From the NCBI RefSeq assembly GCF_019242955.1, contig NZ_CP066129.1, forward strand, positions 3,348,001 through 3,412,000: a DNA stretch of 64,000 nt, written 5' to 3'. The notes below the pieces were generated by a model, which was given only the letters and a program-made list of their open reading frames with translations, did not search any database and was not told the DNA's origin. This document shows positions 11,092 through 19,204 of the stretch, piece after piece; positions within the stretch are counted from its first letter, which is position 1, and each line of letters begins with the position of its first letter. The translations under genes were made by a program, and so were the position numbers. The DNA comes from Morganella morganii. GTDB taxonomy: Bacteria; Pseudomonadota; Gammaproteobacteria; Enterobacterales; Enterobacteriaceae.

Positions 11092-11967
11092 ATGGTCAGA
11101 CGCTATCTCCCCCTTAACCCGCTGCGTGCCTTTGAGGCCGCCGCCCGTCATCTCAGCTTTACCCGTGCGGCCATTGAGCTGAACGTCACCCATGCCGCGG
11201 TCAGCCAGCAGGTTAAAGTGCTGGAGGAGCAGCTGGGTTGCGCACTGTTTACCCGCGTATCCCGCGGGCTGGTGCTGACTCATGAGGGCGAGGGATTACT
11301 GCCGGTGCTCAATGAGGCATTTGACCGGATTGCGGATACCCTGGAGTGTTTCTCTCACGGACAGTTCCGTGAGCGGGTAAACGTGGGGGTGGTCGGGACA
11401 TTTGCCGCAGGCTGGCTGCTGCCGCGTCTGGCCGGATTTTATGACAGCCATCCGCATATTGATCTGCATATCTCGACACATAATAACCATGTGGACCCGG
11501 CAGCCGAGGGGCATGATTATACTATCCGCTTCGGTAACGGTGCGTGGCATGAATCGGATGCGGAACTGATTTTCAGTGCACCGCACTCTCCTATGTGCTC
11601 ACCGGCTGTGGCAGAACAGTTACAGCAGCCGGATGATGTCCATCGTTTTACGCTGCTGCGCTCGTTCCGCCGGGATGAATGGAGCCGCTGGCTGGCCTGT
11701 GCGGGCGGTACTCCGCCCTCCCCGTCACAACCGGTGATGGTGTTTGATACCTCACTGGCGATGGCGGAAGCCGCGCAGCTGGGGGTCGGGGTCGCGATTG
11801 CACCGGTAAGCATGTTCAGCCGCCTGTTGCAGTCGGGCGCCCTGATTCAGCCGTTTACTGCGGAGATCACCCTCGGCGGCTACTGGCTGACCCGGTTACA
11901 GTCCCGCACGGAAACCCCGGCCATGCAGCAGTTTGCCCGCTGGCTGCTGAATGCAGCGGCAGAGTGA
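11092..11967 (+). CDS. ampR: LysR-family regulator of AmpC
   Basis: 291 aa. An N-terminal winged helix-turn-helix (about residues 8-65, LRAFEAAARHLSFTRAAIEL onward) is followed by a LysR effector-binding domain. AmpR represses or activates ampC according to which muropeptide (UDP-MurNAc-pentapeptide or anhydro-muropeptide) is bound. Positions known from other species to give constitutive AmpC when mutated are wild type here: Gly102 and Asp135. That predicts normal inducible expression. The start ATG has AGGTGA four bases upstream. The gene ends 3 bp before the convergent hybF stop. Confidence 0.96.
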   Translation: MVRRYLPLNPLRAFEAAARHLSFTRAAIELNVTHAAVSQQVKVLEEQLGCALFTRVSRGLVLTHEGEGLLPVLNEAFDRIADTLECFSHGQFRERVNVGVVGTFAAGWLLPRLAGFYDSHPHIDLHISTHNNHVDPAAEGHDYTIRFGNGAWHESDAELIFSAPHSPMCSPAVAEQLQQPDDVHRFTLLRSFRRDEWSRWLACAGGTPPSPSQPVMVFDTSLAMAEAAQLGVGVAIAPVSMFSRLLQSGALIQPFTAEITLGGYWLTRLQSRTETPAMQQFARWLLNAAAE

Positions 11968-11970
11968 TAC

Positions 11971-12312
11971 TCACTCACCTTCCAGGCTTTTTACCCGCAG
12001 AGCGTCCCCCTCACTGATGCGCAGCCGTTCGCTGCCGCAGTGCGGACAGCACCCGGCGTGCTGCATGATTTCGGCCTCACGGCTGCAATCCCAGCACCAG
12101 GCCTGCGCCGGGATAACATCAATATGCAGTGTGCAGCCCTGAGCTACGGTATCGCGGCAGGCGATATCAAAACTGAAATGCAGTGCGCTCTCTTCCACAT
12201 CCGCCAGAGCACCGACTTCCAGCCAGACATCCGTCACCCGCGTGATACCGTGCCGCGCGGCCTGTTCGCGGATAATATCCGCCGCACTCATACACAGGGA
12301 CAACTCATGCAT
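11971..12312 (-). CDS. hybF: Hydrogenase nickel-incorporation protein HybF (HypA family)
   Basis: 113 aa. It starts MHEL, where His2 is the nickel ligand in HypA proteins, and has a C-terminal zinc site made of CWDC and CCPHC. It delivers nickel to the hydrogenase-2 large subunit with HypB. The ATG at 12312 overlaps the end of hybE by 8 bp, showing translational coupling. An upstream in-frame start at 12507 was rejected because that extension is an Arg/Cys-rich shadow of hybE. It is the last gene of the operon; hybG does not follow. Confidence 0.95.
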   Translation of the reverse strand: MHELSLCMSAADIIREQAARHGITRVTDVWLEVGALADVEESALHFSFDIACRDTVAQGCTLHIDVIPAQAWCWDCSREAEIMQHAGCCPHCGSERLRISEGDALRVKSLEGE

Positions 12313-12796
12313 ACCGGGGCACCCGTTTACCGGTGAACAGTGCTCTCCGCCCGGCCATTGCCGGTACATCCGGGTCCGTGACCGGCAGCGAGAGCAGCAT
12401 CCGCGCGCAGTCATCCGCCAGCCGTAATCCCTCCTGCGGTAAGAGCGTATGCGGCAGCGGCGACAACAGCGAACACGCCAGATACTGAGATACGCCCTCC
12501 AGCTCACCGACAGTGAATGTCATGGTGCCGTACGGCAGCCGCAGGCCGATTTTTTCACTGACTTTGCGCTGCGGCCAGAGCTGATCCGGCCCCGGAAAAA
12601 TCACCGCGCTGCACATCCACGGCGTGATCACACAGCCCGTCCACTGCCCTTCAAACAATGTCAGTTCCGTCACATACACCGGCACCGACGGATGCAGAAA
12701 AGGAAGGTCGTGCATGGTATCTGCAGCAATCCGTTCAAACGCAGCGCGGATCTGCTCTGCCGGACTGTGCATAAACCCCTGAATCTCCTCAGACAT
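12305..12796 (-). CDS. hybE: Hydrogenase-2 assembly chaperone HybE
   Basis: 163 aa, typical for HybE. In E. coli it binds the Tat signal of the small subunit HybO and proofreads it before export. The sequence is recognisable from the acidic N-terminus (MSEEIQGF) and the conserved middle region with LTLFEGQWTGCVITPW. It overlaps hybD by 8 bp and hybF by 8 bp, so the three accessory genes are translated as a coupled block. Confidence 0.93.
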   Translation of the reverse strand: MSEEIQGFMHSPAEQIRAAFERIAADTMHDLPFLHPSVPVYVTELTLFEGQWTGCVITPWMCSAVIFPGPDQLWPQRKVSEKIGLRLPYGTMTFTVGELEGVSQYLACSLLSPLPHTLLPQEGLRLADDCARMLLSLPVTDPDVPAMAGRRALFTGKRVPRYA

Positions 12797-13283
12797 GCGC
12801 GGCCTCCTTTTTCACGGCCTCAACACCCGATTCGCGGAGTATCGCCAGCACCTGCTGTAATGCCGGTTCAACCACCGTTTCCAGCAGCGGGGTCATGCCG
12901 ATCCCCGGCTCCAGCGACGCCGGAACCACGCCCACCAGCGTCAGTTTAGCGGGAAATTCCCCGGTAAAACGCAGTGCGGACAGGACATCAGACAATCCCA
13001 GCTGATGCGGGGAGATTTTATTGGTGAACAACGCCGGAACCTCTTCATCCCGCAGAATCCGGATCGTGCCCGGCGCACTTTTCGTTGTCACAATCGCATC
13101 GGTGATAATCAGATGATCCCGCCCGGCCATGCTGCCGAGCAGTTCCATCCCCGCCGTGCCGCCGTCCATCACATCCACATAGTCCGGCAGGATATAGCGA
13201 TCCGCCAGCGCTTGCGCGATATGCACGCCGATGGCCTCGTCAGTCAGCAGAATATTGCCGGTACCTAATACCAGTATCCGCAT
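12789..13283 (-). CDS. hybD: Hydrogenase-2 maturation endopeptidase HybD
   Basis: 164 aa from the ATG at 13283, which overlaps the hybC stop as TGATG; a GTG one codon earlier is possible but E. coli HybD also begins MRILVLG. The N-terminal GTGNILLTDEAIGVH and the DGGTAGMELL segment carry the acidic nickel-sensing residues of the HycI/HybD family. It removes the C-terminal 15 residues of HybC once nickel is inserted. Confidence 0.95.
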   Translation of the reverse strand: MRILVLGTGNILLTDEAIGVHIAQALADRYILPDYVDVMDGGTAGMELLGSMAGRDHLIITDAIVTTKSAPGTIRILRDEEVPALFTNKISPHQLGLSDVLSALRFTGEFPAKLTLVGVVPASLEPGIGMTPLLETVVEPALQQVLAILRESGVEAVKKEAAHV

Positions 13284-14986
13284 CACAGCACCTTCACTGA
13301 TACCGTTTCACGGCCATCAATATCAACAATATGAACCGCACATGCCATACACGGGTCGAATGAATGGATAGTGCGCACTACTTCCAGCGGTTTTTCCGGA
13401 TCGGCAATTTTCAGCCCGACCAGCGACTGCTCATACGGCCCCGCCACATTATCGTGATTGCGCGGCCCGCAGTTCCAGGTGGACGGTACCACCGCCTGAT
13501 AGTTTTCAATCACACCGTCTTTGATAACCACCCAGTGCGATAACATACCGCGCGGTGCTTCCAGGAAACCCACGCCTTTTATCACGCCGGTGGCCGGGAA
13601 TTCCGGCTTCACATACGTGATGTGATCGCCGGTGCCGATATTGGCGATCAGCGCAGCATACTGATGCTGCAACACCGCCTGTAACTCACAGCAGTGCACC
13701 GTACGGCCGATAATCCGGCCGAGCGTGGAATGCAGCTGTCTGACTTCCAGCGGATTACCGGTCAGCGTCTGATAAACCGCAATAATTTCATTCAGTTTTT
13801 CAGCTGTACCGGGGTGTTTCGCCGCCAGTTTGCAGAACATATTGGCCAGCGGCCCGACCTCCACGGTTTTGCCGTACAACGTCGGCGATTTCACCCACGA
13901 GTATTTGCCGTCCGGGTCCCAGCCGGTGTATTTCGGCTCGGTTGTGCCTTCCCAAGGTTTCTGCGGCGCTTCGTCCTGATACCAGGAGTGCGGAGAGCTT
14001 TCCTGAATACCGTCCAGCAGGAAAGGATCGGTCTGAGAATCTATCGGGCGGAACGTCGTTAAATCGGAATCCTCAATGTAGCCGCCCGGGAACAGGAAAC
14101 TGCCGTTTTTGCCGTCCGTCGGAAACTCCGGGGTACTCAGGTAGTTCACCGCGCCCTGCCCGGTTTCAAACCACTGCGGGTAAAACGCAGCAATCACCGC
14201 GGTATCAATCTTATAAACCTGTTCAACAAAATCATTCAGCTTGTCGATAAATGATTTGATATACATCAGACGTTCCAGGTTCAGCACACCGATACCGTCG
14301 AGATTAATCGGGTTCGCAACCCCACCGACCGCCAGGTTTTGGATATGCGGCGTTTTTCCGCCCAGCAGCGCCACGATACGGTTGGCATCGCGCTGGCATT
14401 CAAGCGCCTGCAAATAGTGCGCGACCGCAATCAGGTTCACTTCCGGCGGCAACTGCATCGCCGGATGTCCCCAGTAGCCGTTGGCAAAAATCCCCAGCTG
14501 GCCGCTCTCCACCAGTGCTTTGATTTTATCCTGTACCTTGATGAATTCCTGCGTGCTGTTCAGCGGCCAGTCAGACACACCGTTCAGCATGGCAGAGGCT
14601 TTTGCCGGGTCCGCGTTCAGCGCGGAGGTAATATCCACCCAGTCCAGCGCGGAAAGCTGATAAAAATGGACGATATGGTCATGGGTGGTGTGCGCCGCCA
14701 GAATGATATTGCGGATATACTGCGCATTCACCGGCACATCCAGATTCAGGGCGTTTTCCACGGCGCGTACTGATGCCAGGGCATGTGTGGTGGTACAGAC
14801 GCCGCAGATACGCTGGAGGATCATCCACGCATCGCGCGGGTCCTTACCTTTGACAATTTTTTCCATTCCGCGCCACATCGTGCCTGACGCCCAGGCTTTG
14901 GTCACCACACCATCATCAATTTCACAGTCGATGCGTAAATGTCCTTCGATACGGGTAACCGGATCAATCGTAATTCTCTGGCTCAT
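13283..14986 (-). CDS. hybC: [NiFe] hydrogenase-2 large subunit
   Basis: 567 aa, same length as E. coli HybC. The two pairs of Ni-Fe ligand cysteines are visible: RICGVCTTTH near the N-terminus and DPCMACAVH near the C-terminus. The 15 residues after that His (starting IVDIDG) are the peptide removed by HybD. It oxidises periplasmic hydrogen with HybO and passes electrons through HybA/HybB to the quinone pool. No codon is damaged. Confidence 0.98.
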   Translation of the reverse strand: MSQRITIDPVTRIEGHLRIDCEIDDGVVTKAWASGTMWRGMEKIVKGKDPRDAWMILQRICGVCTTTHALASVRAVENALNLDVPVNAQYIRNIILAAHTTHDHIVHFYQLSALDWVDITSALNADPAKASAMLNGVSDWPLNSTQEFIKVQDKIKALVESGQLGIFANGYWGHPAMQLPPEVNLIAVAHYLQALECQRDANRIVALLGGKTPHIQNLAVGGVANPINLDGIGVLNLERLMYIKSFIDKLNDFVEQVYKIDTAVIAAFYPQWFETGQGAVNYLSTPEFPTDGKNGSFLFPGGYIEDSDLTTFRPIDSQTDPFLLDGIQESSPHSWYQDEAPQKPWEGTTEPKYTGWDPDGKYSWVKSPTLYGKTVEVGPLANMFCKLAAKHPGTAEKLNEIIAVYQTLTGNPLEVRQLHSTLGRIIGRTVHCCELQAVLQHQYAALIANIGTGDHITYVKPEFPATGVIKGVGFLEAPRGMLSHWVVIKDGVIENYQAVVPSTWNCGPRNHDNVAGPYEQSLVGLKIADPEKPLEVVRTIHSFDPCMACAVHIVDIDGRETVSVKVL

Positions 14987-16164
14987 GACTTGCTTGCCTC
15001 ATGATAAGGGTGAGCTGCGGTTTTATTGACTGCAGGGAGTATCGGTAACAGGCGGATCAGGAAAAGGTAAGCGCAGATCTCAACAGCCACGAAACCAATG
15101 GAAATTAACAGTTCTTCTGCTGACGGGAAGTAGTGATAGCCATTGCCCGGATCAAACGCCAGCAATGAATAGGCGAGACGCCAGGCCGCACAGCCGAGCA
15201 GCATACTCACCGCACCAGTGTAGAGCAGACGGGAATCGCGGCGGAACGCCGGGATACTGAAGACCGCCAGTGCAAACACCATCAGCAGGATCTCACACCA
15301 GAACAGGACGGCGTAGTAATCCCCGGCGAAAGCAAGCCCGAGCTTACCGCGGTAAATCAGTTCCCCGAAGCGCAGGATCAGAAACAGCGCCATCAGCACA
15401 CTGACGGTCAGTGCCAGTTTACCAAACAGGCGTTTTTCATCCGGACCGTTGCCTTTCAGGCCGCTCTGTACCAGCGAGCCCTCAAAGACCACAATGGAGA
15501 ATCCCATAATAAAGGCGGTGAGCAGGGAGAACAGCGGCAGCATTTCATAGCTTTGCCACAGCGGATAGACCTTGTGACCGGCTGCAATCATCAGTGACCC
15601 CATCGAGGACTGATGCATCGCCGGTAACAGCGCACCGAGCGCTATCACAAAAAACATGATTTTGTTCAGCCGTTTAAGCGAGACTTTCCAGCCCATACGC
15701 TCACAGAATGCCGGTGCCAGTTCCAGCGCCATCACGCCGATATAAATCGTCATACAGACCGCCGTTTCCAGCAGAACAGAGTTGACGTTAAAAATCCCCG
15801 GAATAAAAAAGTTCGGCATATTCCAGTAACGGCCGAGGTCGATGGTGATAGATAATCCGCCCAGTGAATATCCCAGCAGGCTCGCCAGCAGTGCCGGACG
15901 TACCAGCGGGTGGTATTCCCCTTTGTTAAATACATACACCGCCCACGCCAGTGCCCAGCCGCCACAGGCAAAACCGGTGCCGATCAGCAGGTCAAAGGCA
16001 ATCCAGATCCCCCAGGGGTAGCCGCCGTTCAGATCAGAGACAGACCCCAGTCCGAAAATCAGACGTTTGACGATAAGCAGCACACAGAGGATAACAAGCG
16101 GTCCGAAAATGATGATCGGCTTACTGAATAATTTTCCGCCGAGGGGTTTGGGATCATGATTCAT
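14983..16164 (-). CDS. hybB: Hydrogenase-2 integral membrane subunit (NrfD/PsrC family)
   Basis: 393 aa starting [11 protein letters not shown] at the ATG 16164. A GGAGGTG (16177-16171) is well spaced for this codon and too close for the in-frame ATG at 16170. About ten hydrophobic helices with the conserved [21 protein letters not shown] segment mark the quinone-reactive NrfD-like family. The start lies inside hybA (stop at 16154), and the stop overlaps the hybC start by 4 bp, so translation is coupled. Confidence 0.96.
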   Translation of the reverse strand: MNHDPKPLGGKLFSKPIIIFGPLVILCVLLIVKRLIFGLGSVSDLNGGYPWGIWIAFDLLIGTGFACGGWALAWAVYVFNKGEYHPLVRPALLASLLGYSLGGLSITIDLGRYWNMPNFFIPGIFNVNSVLLETAVCMTIYIGVMALELAPAFCERMGWKVSLKRLNKIMFFVIALGALLPAMHQSSMGSLMIAAGHKVYPLWQSYEMLPLFSLLTAFIMGFSIVVFEGSLVQSGLKGNGPDEKRLFGKLALTVSVLMALFLILRFGELIYRGKLGLAFAGDYYAVLFWCEILLMVFALAVFSIPAFRRDSRLLYTGAVSMLLGCAAWRLAYSLLAFDPGNGYHYFPSAEELLISIGFVAVEICAYLFLIRLLPILPAVNKTAAHPYHEASKS

Positions 16165-17137
16165 GATCATCACCTCCGTCGTGAGTGTCATTTTTACTGT
16201 TGCGGCGCACCAGCACGGTAAGCCCGGCCAGTACTGCCAGCGGCAGGATCATCCCTTTGTACAAGGTGTGCTGGATGTTTTCAGAGCGGGCCCCGGTGGA
16301 GAGTTCAGCCAGTTCCGGCAGTTGCAGATTTTGGTACGGCACGCCGGTCAGCACCATCACCTGCGTTCCGCCGCCCTCTTTTTCACCATACAGATGCGGG
16401 TAATAAGACGGTACGGGATGTTTATAGTTATCACCGGTTTTCAGTGTCTGGCGCGGATAGGCATATTCTTCGCCGGCTTTCAGCCCGAGGCGTTTTTTTG
16501 CCTCACTCATCAGATCTTCACGGGAGCCGAAGATGATAGCGCCGGTCGGACAAACCTCCACACAGCCGGGCAAACCGCCTTTATCGAGCAGTTCAACGCC
16601 TTTCTGGTTACAGAGTTCGCATTTGCTGATCGCACCGAACGGGTTGTTATAGTCATATTTCGGCACGTCATACGGGCAGCCCACCATGCAGTAACGGCAG
16701 CCGGTACAGATATCCTTGTCATAATGCACAATACCGGTCACCGGATGCTTTTTCAGCGCGCCGACCGGGCAGACAGAGACACAGTTCGGATCAACACAAT
16801 GCATACATTGCTTTTTGATATAGGCGTAGCCGTCTTTTTCCTGATCTTTGTGTTCACCGCTGCCGCTCGTCCACACCTGGATAATGTTATTGGTGTACGG
16901 GGATAATTTGTCATTGTTGGACCAGGTCTGCGCGCCCTCCGGATTACGGACGGGGAAGTTGATATCCTGACATTTGGTCACACACGCCTGACAGCCGATA
17001 CACAGAGTGGAGTCATACAGCATGCCCGATGCACCGGGGATCGGCGGACGGTTTTCCGCCGCCGCCCGGCTCACAGATGTATTACCTAACAGCAGTGCCC
17101 CGCCGGACGCCGCTTTAATAAAGTCACGCCTGTTCAC
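16154..17137 (-). CDS. hybA: Hydrogenase-2 ferredoxin-like subunit
   Basis: 327 aa with a Tat signal (RRDFIK at residues 3-8). Repeated cysteine clusters ([45 protein letters not shown]) bind four [4Fe-4S] centres. A C-terminal transmembrane anchor (about 294-310) is present. It relays electrons from HybO to HybB on the periplasmic face. It starts just after hybO ends (2-bp gap). Confidence 0.97.
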   Translation of the reverse strand: MNRRDFIKAASGGALLLGNTSVSRAAAENRPPIPGASGMLYDSTLCIGCQACVTKCQDINFPVRNPEGAQTWSNNDKLSPYTNNIIQVWTSGSGEHKDQEKDGYAYIKKQCMHCVDPNCVSVCPVGALKKHPVTGIVHYDKDICTGCRYCMVGCPYDVPKYDYNNPFGAISKCELCNQKGVELLDKGGLPGCVEVCPTGAIIFGSREDLMSEAKKRLGLKAGEEYAYPRQTLKTGDNYKHPVPSYYPHLYGEKEGGGTQVMVLTGVPYQNLQLPELAELSTGARSENIQHTLYKGMILPLAVLAGLTVLVRRNSKNDTHDGGDDHES

Positions 17138-17139
17138 AG

Positions 17140-18273
17140 TTACTCTCCCCGCGGATCGCCGTTCCGGTTTTTCTTCTGCTGACGCCCCAGCTCACGGACA
17201 GCCATCACACTGACACCGGCCACCAGACCAACCACGCCGCCAAGCAGACCGATAGCGCCGCCCGATACCGAACCGCCCTCTTTCAGATCCACATCCGGTT
17301 TTTCGGCGCGTGGTGTCTGGTTCTGCACGCCCGCAAGCTGATGAATGCCTTTATGAAAGCCGACACCGGCCTCATTACAGCCATAGCAGGGATGCCCGAT
17401 CGCCACCGGCCACACACCGCCGACATCACAGAACTGCAATGTGGAGCAGTTACCGTACGTTTCCGGTCCTTTGCAGCCGAGATGATAGAGGCACCAGCCC
17501 TCACGGTGTCCGTGATCACCAAACGCTTTGGCAAAACGTCCTGCGTCAAAGTGAGCGCGGCGTTCACAGTGTTCGTGGATCAGACGACCGTACGCAAACA
17601 GCGGCCGGTTTTTGTTATCCAGTCCCGGCGCTTTGCCGTAAGTAATGATATGCGCCACGGTGGCCAGAAAGTTATGCGGGTTAGGCGGGCAGCCCGGAAT
17701 ATTAATCACGGTCTTGCCCGGCAGAACCGTTTCCAGCGATGCCGCACCGGTCGGGTTATCACCGGCAGCCGCCACTCCGCCCCATGCGGCGCAGGAACCG
17801 ATAGCAATAATCGCGGCGGCACCCTCCGCCGCACGACGGATATGATCCGCAATCGGCTCACCGGCGATCATGCAGTAAATACCGTCATCCTTCAGCGGTA
17901 CAGAGCCGTCCACCACCAGCACATATTTGCCTTTGTATTTCTCAATCGCATTGTGCTTGTTGGCTTCCGCCTGATGACCGAATGCCGCCGAGAGTACCTC
18001 GTGGTACTCCAGTGAGATCATATCAAGGATGAGATTTTCGATGGTCGGGTGCGTCGCCCGGAGCAGGGACTCAGTGCAACCGGTACACTCCTGTGCAGAT
18101 ATCCAGATAACGGGGGGACAATCCTTACGGCTGACGGACGCCGCGATTTCGGCAGATGCATTTGCACTGAGACCCATGGTGGCCGCTAAGGCCGCGCAGA
18201 GTTTCAGAAAGCTTCGCCGGTCAATACCCTCAGAAGTCATATCAGAAGTAATTAACGTATTATCGTCGATCAT
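17140..18273 (-). CDS. hybO: Hydrogenase-2 small subunit
   Basis: 377 aa. Tat signal RRSFLK, then the proximal cluster motif [14 protein letters not shown] and further Cys residues for the medial and distal Fe-S clusters (HHL-type segment [16 protein letters not shown]). A C-terminal Gly-rich membrane helix precedes a basic tail. It carries electrons from the HybC active site. It is the first gene of hybOABCDEF; the long AT-rich region upstream should hold its anaerobic promoter. Confidence 0.98.
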   Translation of the reverse strand: MIDDNTLITSDMTSEGIDRRSFLKLCAALAATMGLSANASAEIAASVSRKDCPPVIWISAQECTGCTESLLRATHPTIENLILDMISLEYHEVLSAAFGHQAEANKHNAIEKYKGKYVLVVDGSVPLKDDGIYCMIAGEPIADHIRRAAEGAAAIIAIGSCAAWGGVAAAGDNPTGAASLETVLPGKTVINIPGCPPNPHNFLATVAHIITYGKAPGLDNKNRPLFAYGRLIHEHCERRAHFDAGRFAKAFGDHGHREGWCLYHLGCKGPETYGNCSTLQFCDVGGVWPVAIGHPCYGCNEAGVGFHKGIHQLAGVQNQTPRAEKPDVDLKEGGSVSGGAIGLLGGVVGLVAGVSVMAVRELGRQQKKNRNGDPRGE

Positions 18274-18440
18274 TCTCTGTAATTCCGTTGTGTTAATTTA
18301 ATATTAACATAATACGATTATTATTAAATTACTGAGACACGGAACATAATTAATAAACAAAAAGATAATAACAAAAATATTATTTTACAGATAATGAGAA
18401 TTTTTTCTATTTTTAACATTTAATCTATTTATCGGTTTTA

Positions 18441-18454
18441 TTAATTTATATCAA
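18441..18454. promoter_or_regulatory. Imperfect FNR-like box upstream of hybO
   Basis: TTAATTTATATCAA matches the TTGAT-N4-ATCAA FNR consensus at nine of ten positions. It lies about 170 bp upstream of hybO. In such AT-rich DNA a chance match is quite possible. Confidence 0.35.
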
Positions 18455-18763
18455 TTTAAAATATAACTCACCGACAACCTGCAATAAGAATACCGGAATT
18501 TTCCACTGCGGTCAGGAAAAAAGACAACATTTACCATCTGCATTTTACTGGCTTATCAGATACAACCCCGGGTGTTTTCAGAATTAACTGAGCCAACAAA
18601 AATAATAAATTTCACACCCCCTTGTTGTTAAAAACAAAAATGAAATACATTCTCATCCGGTATTATTTAATCGGTTAAGCACAAATAAATACCGTTTTTA
18701 ATAAAATTACCTGCCTATTTGTCACATAAAAATCAATTACTATAATATGGTAAATTATTCATT

Positions 18764-18777
18764 TTGATTTAAATCAA
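18764..18777. promoter_or_regulatory. Perfect FNR-type palindrome
   Basis: TTGATTTAAATCAA matches the FNR consensus TTGAT-N4-ATCAA at all ten positions and is a perfect dyad. On the minus strand a TATAGT/TATTAT -10-like element lies at 18747-18739, placing the box about 36-39 bp upstream of a possible start toward hybO, near the usual class II activator position. It could instead serve the autotransporter. Confidence 0.55.
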
Positions 18778-18861
18778 TTAACATTAAGTTTCTTATTTTC
18801 CTTCCGGAATAAATCAAATCCAACGAACCAGCTGCTATCACCACATAAAGGAGTTAAAATA

Positions 18862-18906
18862 GTGAATAACACCAGAAAATTCATAATAAGACGATTATCC
18901 CTGTAA
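18862..18906 (+). CDS. Possible 14-aa small ORF upstream of the autotransporter
   Basis: An AAGGAG sits eight bases before a GTG at 18862, followed by an ORF reading MNNTRKFIIRRLSL and a TAA at 18904-18906. Ribosome site and spacing are near ideal, which is rare in this region, and the peptide is basic. It could be a leader peptide or a chance match; there is no supporting comparison. Confidence 0.3.
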   Translation: MNNTRKFIIRRLSL

Positions 18907-19204
18907 AACAGTCAACTATTTATACGTAGGCGGACAATTTATATTCTGTTTATTATTCGTTTTAATAGTGATGATCACCTGAAACAATCATTTCATTTTC
19001 ATCCTTCTTACTCTTTTTTGTGCAAAAAAGCAGCATCGCAGACATTCTTAAATTTCCCGAAATCCCCTGCATTGACTCACCTTATCTAAAATTCTAGGAT
19101 CACGTTATTCTCTTTCCGCCCCCGCATAAATTTTTTTTCTTTTATTTATTAAATAAATAACACGAATTTTGACGTCTTATTACAAAATCACCACGGGCAA
19201 AAAA

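Larger units (their letters stand above)
18274..19204. other. 931-bp AT-rich divergent intergenic region (hybO / autotransporter)
   Basis: No gene of normal size is supported here. It is strikingly AT-rich compared with the flanking genes. It contains one perfect FNR-type palindrome (18764-18777), one imperfect copy (18441-18454) and a 14-codon ORF with a strong ribosome site (18862-18906), each listed separately. The rest looks like H-NS-type AT-rich promoter DNA, with A and T tracts at 18345-18480 and 19125-19165. Confidence 0.6.
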
